A DNA stretch of 64,000 nt from Bacillus sp. NTK034 (GTDB lineage Bacteria; Bacillota; Bacilli; Bacillales; Cytobacillaceae), in the NCBI RefSeq assembly GCF_017303275.1, contig NZ_JAFKOJ010000005.1:124001-188000 (forward strand), given 5' to 3'. Below, piece after piece: positions 24,535 to 32,359 of this stretch. Within the stretch, counting starts at the first letter, position 1. Every line of letters starts with the position of its first letter. The notes beneath the pieces are model-generated. The model ran no database searches. It was not told where the DNA came from and saw nothing but the letters and a program-made list of their open reading frames with translations. The translations under genes and the position numbers were made by a program.

Positions 24535-25392
24535 TTAAGCTTTACTGCCCCGGATAAATTCGATAAAAGCTTTTGAGGCCGAGAGATCCATTGAACTTTC
24601 ATTAAATACAAGCCATGTTTTCCGGTAAAGCTTTTCACCCTTGAAGCTCAATTCCCATGTGTTTAAATCCTTGCAGCCTTTAAGGCAAATTTCCGGCAGG
24701 ATTCCATAACCCAGCCCATTCAGAATCATTTCACGGCATGTATCGATAATATCTACTTCCATTGTAATAGCCGGAGGAAGGTCGAAGTTTTCCTTCCACC
24801 AAAGATCGATTATATTTTTCAAGGATGGATCGGTGTTATAATCTATTCTCGGCAGATATGGAAGCTGTTCTAAATCGATTTTATCCTTTGAAGCAAGGAA
24901 GATTCTCTCTTCATCTATTAACATTTTTGGCCCCTTCCACTCATAAGGGTCACGGACGATGCCAACATTCGCCTCTTCTTTCTGAATCATTTGGATAACC
25001 TCATAGCTGAAGCCGGTTTTTAACTTCAAGTCTACCTGTGGATATTGAATTAGAAATGCAGCCAGTATTTCAGGCAATCTATATCTGGCATACGTTTGCG
25101 AGACGCCAAGCCTTAATGCTCCTCTTACCTCACCCTCCATGCTGCTGAGAAAATCCTTCGTTTCTCTTAGCTGATGAATCATCCTATTGGCATATTCCAC
25201 TAAATATTCCCCTTCGGATGTAAAATCCACTCCTCTCTTTCTGCGTGATAGGATTTTTACAGCAAATTCTTTTTCCAGCTGTTGAATCCTATATGTTAAT
25301 GAAGGCTGCGAGATATACAGCTGTTCCGCAGCTTTCGTAATATTCCGTTCTTTATGGATCGTCTGCAGGATGAGCCAATCTTTTTCGTCCAT
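24535..25392 (-). CDS. LysR-family transcriptional regulator
   Basis: A 285-residue regulator with an N-terminal winged helix-turn-helix (about 1-60; NITKAAEQLYISQPSLTYRI) and a periplasmic-binding-like effector domain (about 90-280). The ATG at 25390-25392 is used, with GGAGG 5 nt upstream. It diverges from the tcuA-like gene across about 120 bp, the classic arrangement for a LysR activator of its neighbour, so the effector is probably a tricarboxylate. An AAATAT-CA-ATATTT inverted repeat near 25435-25448 in the shared gap is a candidate operator. Confidence 0.88.
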   Translation of the reverse strand: MDEKDWLILQTIHKERNITKAAEQLYISQPSLTYRIQQLEKEFAVKILSRRKRGVDFTSEGEYLVEYANRMIHQLRETKDFLSSMEGEVRGALRLGVSQTYARYRLPEILAAFLIQYPQVDLKLKTGFSYEVIQMIQKEEANVGIVRDPYEWKGPKMLIDEERIFLASKDKIDLEQLPYLPRIDYNTDPSLKNIIDLWWKENFDLPPAITMEVDIIDTCREMILNGLGYGILPEICLKGCKDLNTWELSFKGEKLYRKTWLVFNESSMDLSASKAFIEFIRGSKA

Positions 25393-25515
25393 TTCAGCCT
25401 CCATTGAAATAGAAATTTTTTATCGTTAACAATAAAATATCAATATTTCATTTATTTTACCATTCCCCCTACAATAAAGTTATAAATAGTAAACATTCGT
25501 CGGGAGGAACTTAAA

Positions 25516-27015
25516 ATGGCTAAATATGATGTAGTAGTGGTGGGAGCCGGCAATGCGGCACTATGTGCGGCAATTTCGGCAAAGGAGAATGGTGCAAGCG
25601 TCCTGGTTCTTGAAAAAGGTCCTGAACATAAGCGCGGAGGCAATTCATATTTTACAGATGGGGCCATCCGTTTTGCTTATAACGATTTAAGCGATATCAG
25701 AAGAATCATGCCATTATTGACAGATGAAGAAGCCGGTAACATTGTTATGCCGGAGTACAGTGATTCTGACTATTATAATGATTTAATGAGGGTGACGGAA
25801 GGCCAGAGCCATAAGGAGCTGGCAAATCAGCTTGTTTCAAAGTCTTATGAAACAATCGTCTGGATGAAGGAGCAGGGTGTTGAATTTGAACTGAATTATG
25901 ATAATCAATCATTTAAAAAGGATGATAAAATTCACTTCTGGGGCGGCCTTCCTGTTAAAACGAAAGAAAAAGGAATTGGCTTAATGAAGGCACTTTTCCA
26001 GCGTGCCAAGGAAGCAGGCATTGATATATGGTATGAGGCTCAGGCAACCAAGCTATTGACGGAAGACAGCAGAATCACCGGCGCAGTTGTTAAGCAAAGA
26101 GAGAAAGAACTTACCGTAGAGGCAAACAGTGTCGTGCTTGCCTGTGGAAGCTTTGAAGCCAATAAAGAAATGCGTTCCAGGAATTTAGGACCTGAGTGGG
26201 AAGCAGCTGCTGTCCGGGGCACAGAATTCAATACAGGTGACGGAATCAATATGGCGATTGAGGCTGGAGCCGAAACATTTGGAGAATGGTCAGGATGCCA
26301 CTCCATTGGTACAGACTATAATGTTCCAAAGGTCGGTGATTTCACAAAGCCAGGCGATATCTTCAAGAAGCATTCATACCCGCTGGGAATCATGTTAAAT
26401 AAAGAAGGGTACCGCTTTGTGGATGAAGGCGCCGATTTCAGGAACTATACCTATGCGAAATATGGACGGGGAATTTTAAAACAGCCTGGACATGTTGCTT
26501 ACCAGATCTTTGATAGTCAAGTAAGACCTCTTCTGCGCAAAGAATATAATCTGAAAGAAGCAACTGTTTATAAGGCAGACACACTCGAGGAATTAGCGGA
26601 ACTGATTCCTGTTGAAAAAGAACAGTTTTTAAAGACCCTTCACGAATATAATGATGCTGTTCAAAATGGTGATTATAATCCGTCTGTGAAAGATGGAAAA
26701 TCAACATCAGGCATCACTCCTGAAAAAACAAACTGGGCACTGCGGGTTGAGAAAGGACCCTTCTATGCCTTCCCGGTTACATGCGGAATTACCTTTGCCT
26801 TTGGCGGACTACATGTAAACACCGATGGAGAAGTACTAAATAAAGAACAGACCCCCATTCCAGGGCTTTTTGCAGCAGGAGAGATGGTTGGGGGAATCTT
26901 TTATAAAAACTATCCGGGTGGATCAGGCTTAATGTCCGGCGCTGTTTATGGAAAAGTCGCCGGAACTCAGGCCGCATCCTTCGCAGTGAACCAATCCAGG
27001 GCTACAATTAAATAA
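25516..27015 (+). CDS. tcuA: FAD-dependent tricarballylate dehydrogenase-like protein (TcuA)
   Basis: A 499-residue flavoprotein of the fumarate reductase/succinate dehydrogenase fold. The dinucleotide motif GAGNAA is at residues 10-15, followed by VLEKG and RGGNSYFTDGA, and a C-terminal FAD motif NYPGGSGLMSGAVYG. TcuA oxidises tricarballylate to cis-aconitate, feeding the TCA cycle. GGGAGG lies 8 nt before the ATG. No TcuB-type iron-sulfur partner is encoded nearby. The tct transporter and regulators around it support a tricarboxylate substrate; a related dicarboxylate is possible. Confidence 0.82.
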   Translation: MAKYDVVVVGAGNAALCAAISAKENGASVLVLEKGPEHKRGGNSYFTDGAIRFAYNDLSDIRRIMPLLTDEEAGNIVMPEYSDSDYYNDLMRVTEGQSHKELANQLVSKSYETIVWMKEQGVEFELNYDNQSFKKDDKIHFWGGLPVKTKEKGIGLMKALFQRAKEAGIDIWYEAQATKLLTEDSRITGAVVKQREKELTVEANSVVLACGSFEANKEMRSRNLGPEWEAAAVRGTEFNTGDGINMAIEAGAETFGEWSGCHSIGTDYNVPKVGDFTKPGDIFKKHSYPLGIMLNKEGYRFVDEGADFRNYTYAKYGRGILKQPGHVAYQIFDSQVRPLLRKEYNLKEATVYKADTLEELAELIPVEKEQFLKTLHEYNDAVQNGDYNPSVKDGKSTSGITPEKTNWALRVEKGPFYAFPVTCGITFAFGGLHVNTDGEVLNKEQTPIPGLFAAGEMVGGIFYKNYPGGSGLMSGAVYGKVAGTQAASFAVNQSRATIK

Positions 27016-27019
27016 CTAT

Positions 27020-27056
27020 AATGGCGTGCACAGTTAAATTGGGCACGCCATTTTTT
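27020..27056. terminator. Convergent terminator after the tcuA-like gene
   Basis: AATGGCGTGC and GCACGCCATT (27020-27029 and 27043-27052) form a 10-bp stem followed by TTTTC on the plus strand. It serves tcuA and possibly the convergent transporter gene. Confidence 0.85.
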
Positions 27057-27068
27057 CTTCAAGCTGTC

Positions 27069-28436
27069 TCATCCCTGCCAATAAAATGCGAAAGCTCCTA
27101 AAATAACCCCGATCCAAATCAAGAATGAAACAGCACCCGCTTTAAGCAAATCTCTCTCACTAAAATGGCCATATGAATAACTGATTAAATGGACAGGCGA
27201 TTGTGTGATAAAGAAGAAGCCTGGAATACCTGCCAAAAGCACGGCCTTCACCAGGTTTAGTGCCGGGAAGCCACTTAGTACATCCCCAAGTGAAATCACT
27301 AAAGGAAGCATGATGGCGAGGAAACCTAAGACATTCACAAACATGATTCTCATCAATGAAGTTAATAGAACTAGGATCAAAGCAGTCATAAACGGAGTCT
27401 TCAGGGCAAGGAATTGCGTGAGATACTTTACCAGAACATCGATGGTGCCTGTACTTAAGAGCATTCCTGAGACCATGAGCGTAGAAGCAAAGAACAGAAC
27501 GATATCCCAATTAATCGATTTTCTCGCCCGCTCCCATTCCCAGACTCCGATTCCCGGGAATATGGTCAGACAAGCGCCCAAAAGTCCAATGAGGGGAATT
27601 GAGTATCCATGCATGCTTTGTGTGATCCAAAGAGCAAGTGTAATGCCCATAATCGCAAGCATTTTCTTTTCTCTTGAACTGATCTTTCCCAATTCACTGA
27701 TTTTGGCTTCAAGCAGACACAGCAAATGTTCTTTGTTTATTTTTTCCGGCGGAAACATGATGATGAATGCCAGACCGAGCAGCACGGCAAAAATCGCGAT
27801 TGGCACTCCAAAAGTAAGAGTCCATTGCAGATAATCAATATGATGGCCGCTATCGGACAAAAGACTGTAAGCATAGATCGTAGAACTTGCTCCTGTAGCT
27901 ACAAAAGCACCTGTAATTGGAATAAGATAAGTGATGCCGATAAATAAGGATTTGGCCAGATTGCTTGATTCGTCCATTGACTTTAAGCTTCTGATCAGAC
28001 TATCAAATACGGAAGACAGAAGGCTTGCTTTGCCAACATTGGATGGGACAAGGACCGATAAAATGAAGACAAGGAAAAACGAGATGAAGACAAGCACCTT
28101 GCCCGCACCGCGAGAGCATTTCAAAATCATTAAGGAAAGCCTGTCGGCTAAACCAGTATCGATAAAGGCCCTTGAGATGATAAATGTCGAAACCAGCAGC
28201 CAGACTACATCAGAGGCGATATAGGCCAGCACCTCTTCATAAGTAAAAAAATGCAAGGAAAACATCAGCATGACTAATAGTGAGCTGTATGCCAGGGGAA
28301 ATACATTTCCGACCCATAATAGCTGGATGATCACAAGCGCGGTGAGCGACTGTACTTTTATATCCCATTGCATCGGGAGGATAAAAAAGAACAGATACAG
28401 CGCGATTGCTATCATCAGTAGAATTTTCTTTTTCAT
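27069..28436 (-). CDS. DASS/SLC13-family anion transporter
   Basis: A 455-residue membrane protein with about 11-12 hydrophobic segments of the divalent anion:sodium symporter superfamily, whose members carry citrate, succinate or sulfate. Motifs such as LVPSNVGKASLLSSVF, GATGASSTIYAYS-like and LGFLAIMLPLVISLG are consistent with the two substrate-binding hairpins. GGAG precedes the ATG. It is the last gene of the tctCBA run, 66 nt after tctA with a hairpin in the gap. A second carrier in the same operon suggests two uptake routes or an exchange function. Confidence 0.8.
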   Translation of the reverse strand: MKKKILLMIAIALYLFFFILPMQWDIKVQSLTALVIIQLLWVGNVFPLAYSSLLVMLMFSLHFFTYEEVLAYIASDVVWLLVSTFIISRAFIDTGLADRLSLMILKCSRGAGKVLVFISFFLVFILSVLVPSNVGKASLLSSVFDSLIRSLKSMDESSNLAKSLFIGITYLIPITGAFVATGASSTIYAYSLLSDSGHHIDYLQWTLTFGVPIAIFAVLLGLAFIIMFPPEKINKEHLLCLLEAKISELGKISSREKKMLAIMGITLALWITQSMHGYSIPLIGLLGACLTIFPGIGVWEWERARKSINWDIVLFFASTLMVSGMLLSTGTIDVLVKYLTQFLALKTPFMTALILVLLTSLMRIMFVNVLGFLAIMLPLVISLGDVLSGFPALNLVKAVLLAGIPGFFFITQSPVHLISYSYGHFSERDLLKAGAVSFLIWIGVILGAFAFYWQG

Positions 28437-28460
28437 TATGTTTCTCCTTCAGGATAAACA

Positions 28461-28492
28461 GGAAAATCCACCATTATTCTGGTGGACTTTCC
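28461..28492 (-). terminator. Intercistronic hairpin between tctA and the DASS gene
   Basis: On the minus strand GGAAAGTCCACCA and TGGTGGATTTTCC pair with wobbles around 6 nt. Only TGTTTATCC follows, so it may be a partial terminator lowering expression of the DASS carrier. Confidence 0.55.
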
Positions 28493-28502
28493 TGGACTCA
28501 TA

Positions 28503-30008
28503 TTAAGCAGAGATAGCTTCTTTATCATCATTTCTGCTTTTCTTCTTGAACTTATTGATCACAATTGGATAGAACAAAGAAAGTACAGTCAGCACGATCA
28601 GTGTGATTGAAATTCCAGAAGAGAAGAAAATACTTAAGCTTCCGTTAGATGAAGTCAGGGCCATCCGGAAATTCTGCTCCATATCCCCGCCCACAATAAT
28701 TGCCAGCACCAGCGGGGCAATTGGGAAGTCCATTATTTTCATGAAAAGCCCAATTACGCCAAAAAGAAGCAGAAGGAAATAGTCAACGGTGCTATAGCTG
28801 AGCGTGTACGTGCCTATAAACGCCAGCATGATGATAAGCGGATACAGGACCTTAGCTGGTGTATCCAGGATTTTTACCAATAAGCCGACAAGGAGAATAT
28901 TGATGATGACCAGTGCGATATTTCCAATAAACATGCTGTTGATCAGGGCCCATACCATTCCAGGGTCGTTTTCAAAAAGCAAGGGGCCTGGCCTCACTCC
29001 CAGCATGATAAGAGCTCCCAGCATAACCGCTGTCGTGCCTGAACCCGGAATTCCCATGGTCAAAAGCGGAATCATTGCCCCCACAGAAGCAGCATTATTG
29101 GATGATTCCGGAGCTGCCAGTCCTTCAACTGCTCCTTCGCCAAATTCCTCAGGCTTCTTTGATAGCTGCTTCTCAGTTGAATAGCTCATCATGGAAGCAA
29201 TCGAACCTCCTGCTCCAGGAAGCACCCCGACGATAAACCCTAATGGAGCACTTCGAAGAATCGGCCACTTCGATCTTTTCCACTGATCTTTTGTAAACCA
29301 GATCCTGCCAACCTTCTTCTTTTCTTTTTTTACTTTATCAATCGTTAAAAAGTTATAAAAAACTTCTCCTACTGCATAAACACCGATTATAACAATGAGG
29401 AATTCAATGCCTTCACTTAAATGGGGAATATCCATTGTAAAACGGTGCACACCCGTCTGGGGGTCAATTCCAATGGTACTGATCAGAAGACCCAAAGCCA
29501 TGGCGATGAAGCCTTTCACCATTTTACCGATTGAAAGTGATACAATCGCCGATAATGTTAAAAGCATTAATAGGAAATATTCTGATGGTCCAAATTTCAA
29601 AGCGAAGTTTGCCAGCGGCTTTGCCAAAAAGATAAAACCAAAGACCGCCAATACCCCGCCGATAAAGGAAGCCACTGCGGAAATGGCCATTGCCTCTCCC
29701 GCCTGTCCCTTTTGAGCCATCGGATAACCGTCAAAGGTGGCCGCGATTGCAGATCCATCTCCCGGTGTATTGAGGAGAATCGAACTTCTTGAGCCGCCAT
29801 ACATGGCACCATAATAGATGGCAGCCATTAAAATAATCGCGCTTGTCGGATCCATCCCAAAAGTAATCGGGATTAATACCGCAACAGCTGTTGCTGGCCC
29901 CAATCCAGGGAGCATGCCGACAATCGTGCCTAAAAATCCGCCAATTACAACCCAAAAGATATTCATTGGCTGTAAAACAATCTGGAACCCTTGTAAGAAA
30001 GCATCCAT
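28503..30008 (-). CDS. tctA: Tripartite tricarboxylate transporter, large permease TctA
   Basis: A 501-residue permease with about 11-12 membrane segments. The family signatures GMLPGLGPATAVA (near residue 32), YYGAMYGGSRSSILLNTPGD and GVLPGAGGSIASM are present. With TctB and the lipoprotein TctC it imports citrate or other tricarboxylates, driven by the ion gradient rather than ATP. It follows tctB by 21 nt with GGAGGTGAG upstream. The gene order tctC-tctB-tctA is standard. Confidence 0.95.
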   Translation of the reverse strand: MDAFLQGFQIVLQPMNIFWVVIGGFLGTIVGMLPGLGPATAVAVLIPITFGMDPTSAIILMAAIYYGAMYGGSRSSILLNTPGDGSAIAATFDGYPMAQKGQAGEAMAISAVASFIGGVLAVFGFIFLAKPLANFALKFGPSEYFLLMLLTLSAIVSLSIGKMVKGFIAMALGLLISTIGIDPQTGVHRFTMDIPHLSEGIEFLIVIIGVYAVGEVFYNFLTIDKVKKEKKKVGRIWFTKDQWKRSKWPILRSAPLGFIVGVLPGAGGSIASMMSYSTEKQLSKKPEEFGEGAVEGLAAPESSNNAASVGAMIPLLTMGIPGSGTTAVMLGALIMLGVRPGPLLFENDPGMVWALINSMFIGNIALVIINILLVGLLVKILDTPAKVLYPLIIMLAFIGTYTLSYSTVDYFLLLLFGVIGLFMKIMDFPIAPLVLAIIVGGDMEQNFRMALTSSNGSLSIFFSSGISITLIVLTVLSLFYPIVINKFKKKSRNDDKEAISA

Positions 30009-30029
30009 GCTATCTTCTCACCTCCATAT

Positions 30030-30479
30030 TTATGGTAAACTCACACCCAACAATTCACTAAAGCCGTACCAGGTTATTAACGAAAATAAAACCGTGACAA
30101 TGATATTAGCCTTCCACTTCTTCCATCCATTCACATAGAACAGCAGACATCCCAAGAATATAATGGTTGAAGCCAGGAATCCAAAGGGCTCGAAGATAAA
30201 GGCGTAAAGGACTCCAAGCACAATTGTAACCCCTATTAATTTCAGTGTCCTCCCCTGGAAAAGCCCCTGGATTTTTCCATTGTGTTCATGAAGGGTTTTC
30301 AATTCATTAAAAAGGTAGATAACACTAAGCACCAGCATGAAAATGCTTAATCCGACCGGAAAATATAAAGGTCCGTTTGGATTTCCGAGGTTTGCCTTTG
30401 GAATGGCAAAAGAGCTGATTAAAAAGACGCTGGCAATGATGATCATCAACACAGGCATTCCGATTTTTACGGCTTTCAT
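30030..30479 (-). CDS. tctB: Tripartite tricarboxylate transporter, small permease TctB
   Basis: A 149-residue protein with four membrane segments, matching TctB in length and topology. The ATG at 30477-30479 is chosen because AAGGGAG lies 8 nt upstream; a reading 12 codons longer overlaps tctC and lacks a ribosome site. TctB pairs with TctA in the membrane. Sequence conservation in this family is low, so the call depends largely on its place between tctC and tctA. Confidence 0.88.
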   Translation of the reverse strand: MKAVKIGMPVLMIIIASVFLISSFAIPKANLGNPNGPLYFPVGLSIFMLVLSVIYLFNELKTLHEHNGKIQGLFQGRTLKLIGVTIVLGVLYAFIFEPFGFLASTIIFLGCLLFYVNGWKKWKANIIVTVLFSLITWYGFSELLGVSLP

Positions 30480-30492
30480 CGCAATCGCTCCC

Positions 30493-31470
30493 TTACTTAA
30501 CCAGACCAGAATCATTGATCAGATCTTTGTATAACTTCTCCTGTTCATCAAAAAACTTTTTCGTTTCTTCACTATTTTGATAGAAGTCATCCCAGTCATT
30601 ATTCTCAAGCAGCTTCTTCCATTCATCCGTTTTTACCATCTCAGCTAACTTCTCATCCCAATAGTTTATTTCTTCTTCAGTCATGTCAGGCGGGCCCATA
30701 ATTCCTCTCCAGTGTGGAAAGACCATGTCTATTCCTTCTTCCTGGAGCGTAGGCACATCCTCGAGCTCTTCCAATGTCTTATCAGAGGATACAGTCAAGA
30801 TTCTAAGTTTTCCAGCCAAATGCTGATCCTTTACCTCTGATAACGATGTGGTTACAACATCCACATGGTTCCCCATCAGAGCGGTAACGACATCTCCCCC
30901 GCCTCCATCATAAACAAGGAAATTCAAGTCCGATGGTGTAATCCCTTTCATGTCTGCAACCTGCACAAAAGCCAAATGGTCATCATTCCCTAAGCCAGGG
31001 CCGACTCCGATTTTAATAGACTTTGGATCCTTCTTGATCTCATCCATTAAGTCATTGATAGATTTATATGGAGAATCAACAGATACCGCAATTGCCTGCC
31101 ATTCAGTGGCCAGTGTGGCTAAAGGAGTAAAATCTTTGTGGGTCAGTTTGCTTTGCCCCAGCAAATTATTGGTCAGAAGCAAACTCGAGTTAACTGCCAG
31201 GTTATGAGAGTCTTTGCTATGCAGATAATTCCAGCCAACCTCACCCCCGCCTCCGGGCTTATTAATGACATTTACATTGCCTTTGACAAGTTTGTTATCC
31301 TTTAAGATTTTCTGTACGGAACGGGCAGTTAAATCCCAGCCGCCACCCGGAGATGCCGGGGCTACAATCTCAATATTTTTCGAGGGGTAATCTGCACTGT
31401 TCGATGCTTTACCTGATGAACACGCTGCCAGCATAAATGCAGCTAATATTAAAATTCCAAGGTTTTTCAC
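30493..31470 (-). CDS. tctC: Tricarboxylate-binding lipoprotein TctC (Bug family)
   Basis: A 325-residue extracellular solute-binding protein with a lipoprotein signal (LILAAFMLAAC, Cys at about residue 17). The Bug/TctC pattern APASPGGGWDLTAR followed by INKPGGGGEVGWNYLH forms the carboxylate-binding loops. The GTG at 31468-31470 is the start, with AAAGGAG 8 nt upstream; the longer reading is rejected. It is the first gene of tctCBA. A cre site overlapping its promoter and GTTCA repeats upstream point to dual control by CcpA and the adjacent two-component system. Confidence 0.93.
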   Translation of the reverse strand: MKNLGILILAAFMLAACSSGKASNSADYPSKNIEIVAPASPGGGWDLTARSVQKILKDNKLVKGNVNVINKPGGGGEVGWNYLHSKDSHNLAVNSSLLLTNNLLGQSKLTHKDFTPLATLATEWQAIAVSVDSPYKSINDLMDEIKKDPKSIKIGVGPGLGNDDHLAFVQVADMKGITPSDLNFLVYDGGGGDVVTALMGNHVDVVTTSLSEVKDQHLAGKLRILTVSSDKTLEELEDVPTLQEEGIDMVFPHWRGIMGPPDMTEEEINYWDEKLAEMVKTDEWKKLLENNDWDDFYQNSEETKKFFDEQEKLYKDLINDSGLVK

Positions 31471-31506
31471 GGTTTCCACTCCTTTTAAGTTATTAATTCT
31501 GAATTT

Positions 31507-31543
31507 ATAATAAATTCTAAACACTTTTGTGTAAACGTTTTCA
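31507..31543 (-). promoter_or_regulatory. tctC promoter with overlapping cre site
   Basis: On the minus strand -35 TTTACA (31530-31535) and -10 TATTAT (31507-31512) are 17 bp apart. TGAAAACGTTTACA (31530-31543) is a consensus-quality cre that contains the -35, so CcpA binding should block the promoter. Confidence 0.8.
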
Positions 31544-31577
31544 AAAAATTGTCCATATAAACCTTTATATGCATTTT

Positions 31578-31607
31578 GTTCATTGTGTTCATATGTTCAG
31601 AGGTTCA
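31578..31607. promoter_or_regulatory. Four direct GTTCA repeats upstream of tctC
   Basis: GTTCA occurs at 31578, 31587, 31595 and 31603 (TGAAC on the coding strand) at 8-9 bp pitch, starting 35 bp upstream of the tctC cre/-35. It is a likely binding array for the response regulator encoded next door. Confidence 0.5.
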
Positions 31608-31612
31608 CATAT

Positions 31613-31648
31613 TTATAAAAAGAAAAAGCCCTGATCATTCGGACTTTT
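31613..31648 (-). terminator. Terminator of the two-component operon
   Basis: On the minus strand AAAAGTCC pairs with GGGCTTTT (one wobble), followed by a T-rich tail CTTTTTCTTTTT. It separates the regulator gene from tctC. Confidence 0.75.
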
Positions 31649-31650
31649 CC

Positions 31651-32337
31651 TCATCCTTCTTTTATGTAATAATTCCGTTCCGGCCGTCCTACAATCCCAT
31701 ACTCCTGTTCCACATACGCTTTATTGGCACTTACCAAGTATTCCAGATACCTTCTCGCCGTAGTCCTGGATGCACCCATTTTTTCGCCAACTTTGTCAGC
31801 GGACATGCCTTTCGTTTCCTTCTTTAGTATTTTGCTTACTTTGTTTAAGGTAAGGTAGTCAATTCCCGCAGGCAAATCAAGTTTATCTTCTTTCACCTTG
31901 CGGCTTCCAAATAACCGGTCAATGGCATCCTGATTCACTTCCACTAATGAGTCCAGGATCTGCTTATCATGTCTATATTTCTCAAGTGTTCCTACAAAAG
32001 TCTCCATTGTTACCGGCTTAATCAAATAGTTATGGACGCCAAACTTCAGAGCTTTCTGCAAATATTCTTTTTCTCTGGCAGCTGATATCAAAATAACATC
32101 CAGTGCGGGAAACTTTTCACGGATTTCCAGCAGCAGATCTGTTCCCAATTTATCCGGCATATATATGTCCAGCAGCAGCAAATCAACTTGATGGACGTTC
32201 AATAGATTCATGGTTTCCTTTGCATTTAAGGCCTTCCCGATTAGCTTCATGCCCTTAACCCTTGATAGAAATTCTTCATGGATTTGCGCAATCCGGAAAT
32301 CATCCTCAGCAATTAGAACATTGATTACCCCACTCAA
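31651..32337 (-). CDS. Response regulator, CitT/DctR/CitB family
   Basis: A 228-residue regulator. The receiver domain (1-125) has the acidic pocket EDD at 11-13 and phosphoacceptor Asp57 (LLLLDIYMP). The C-terminal domain (about 160-228) has a helix-turn-helix (ADKVGEKMGASRTTARRYLEY) of the type found in citrate/dicarboxylate regulators. The only fitting start is TTG, with AAGGGGG close upstream. It lies 22 nt after the kinase gene. It probably activates tctCBA through the GTTCA repeats. Confidence 0.9.
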   Translation of the reverse strand: MSGVINVLIAEDDFRIAQIHEEFLSRVKGMKLIGKALNAKETMNLLNVHQVDLLLLDIYMPDKLGTDLLLEIREKFPALDVILISAAREKEYLQKALKFGVHNYLIKPVTMETFVGTLEKYRHDKQILDSLVEVNQDAIDRLFGSRKVKEDKLDLPAGIDYLTLNKVSKILKKETKGMSADKVGEKMGASRTTARRYLEYLVSANKAYVEQEYGIVGRPERNYYIKEG

Positions 32338-32359
32338 ATTCCCCCTTTATAAGAGATAA

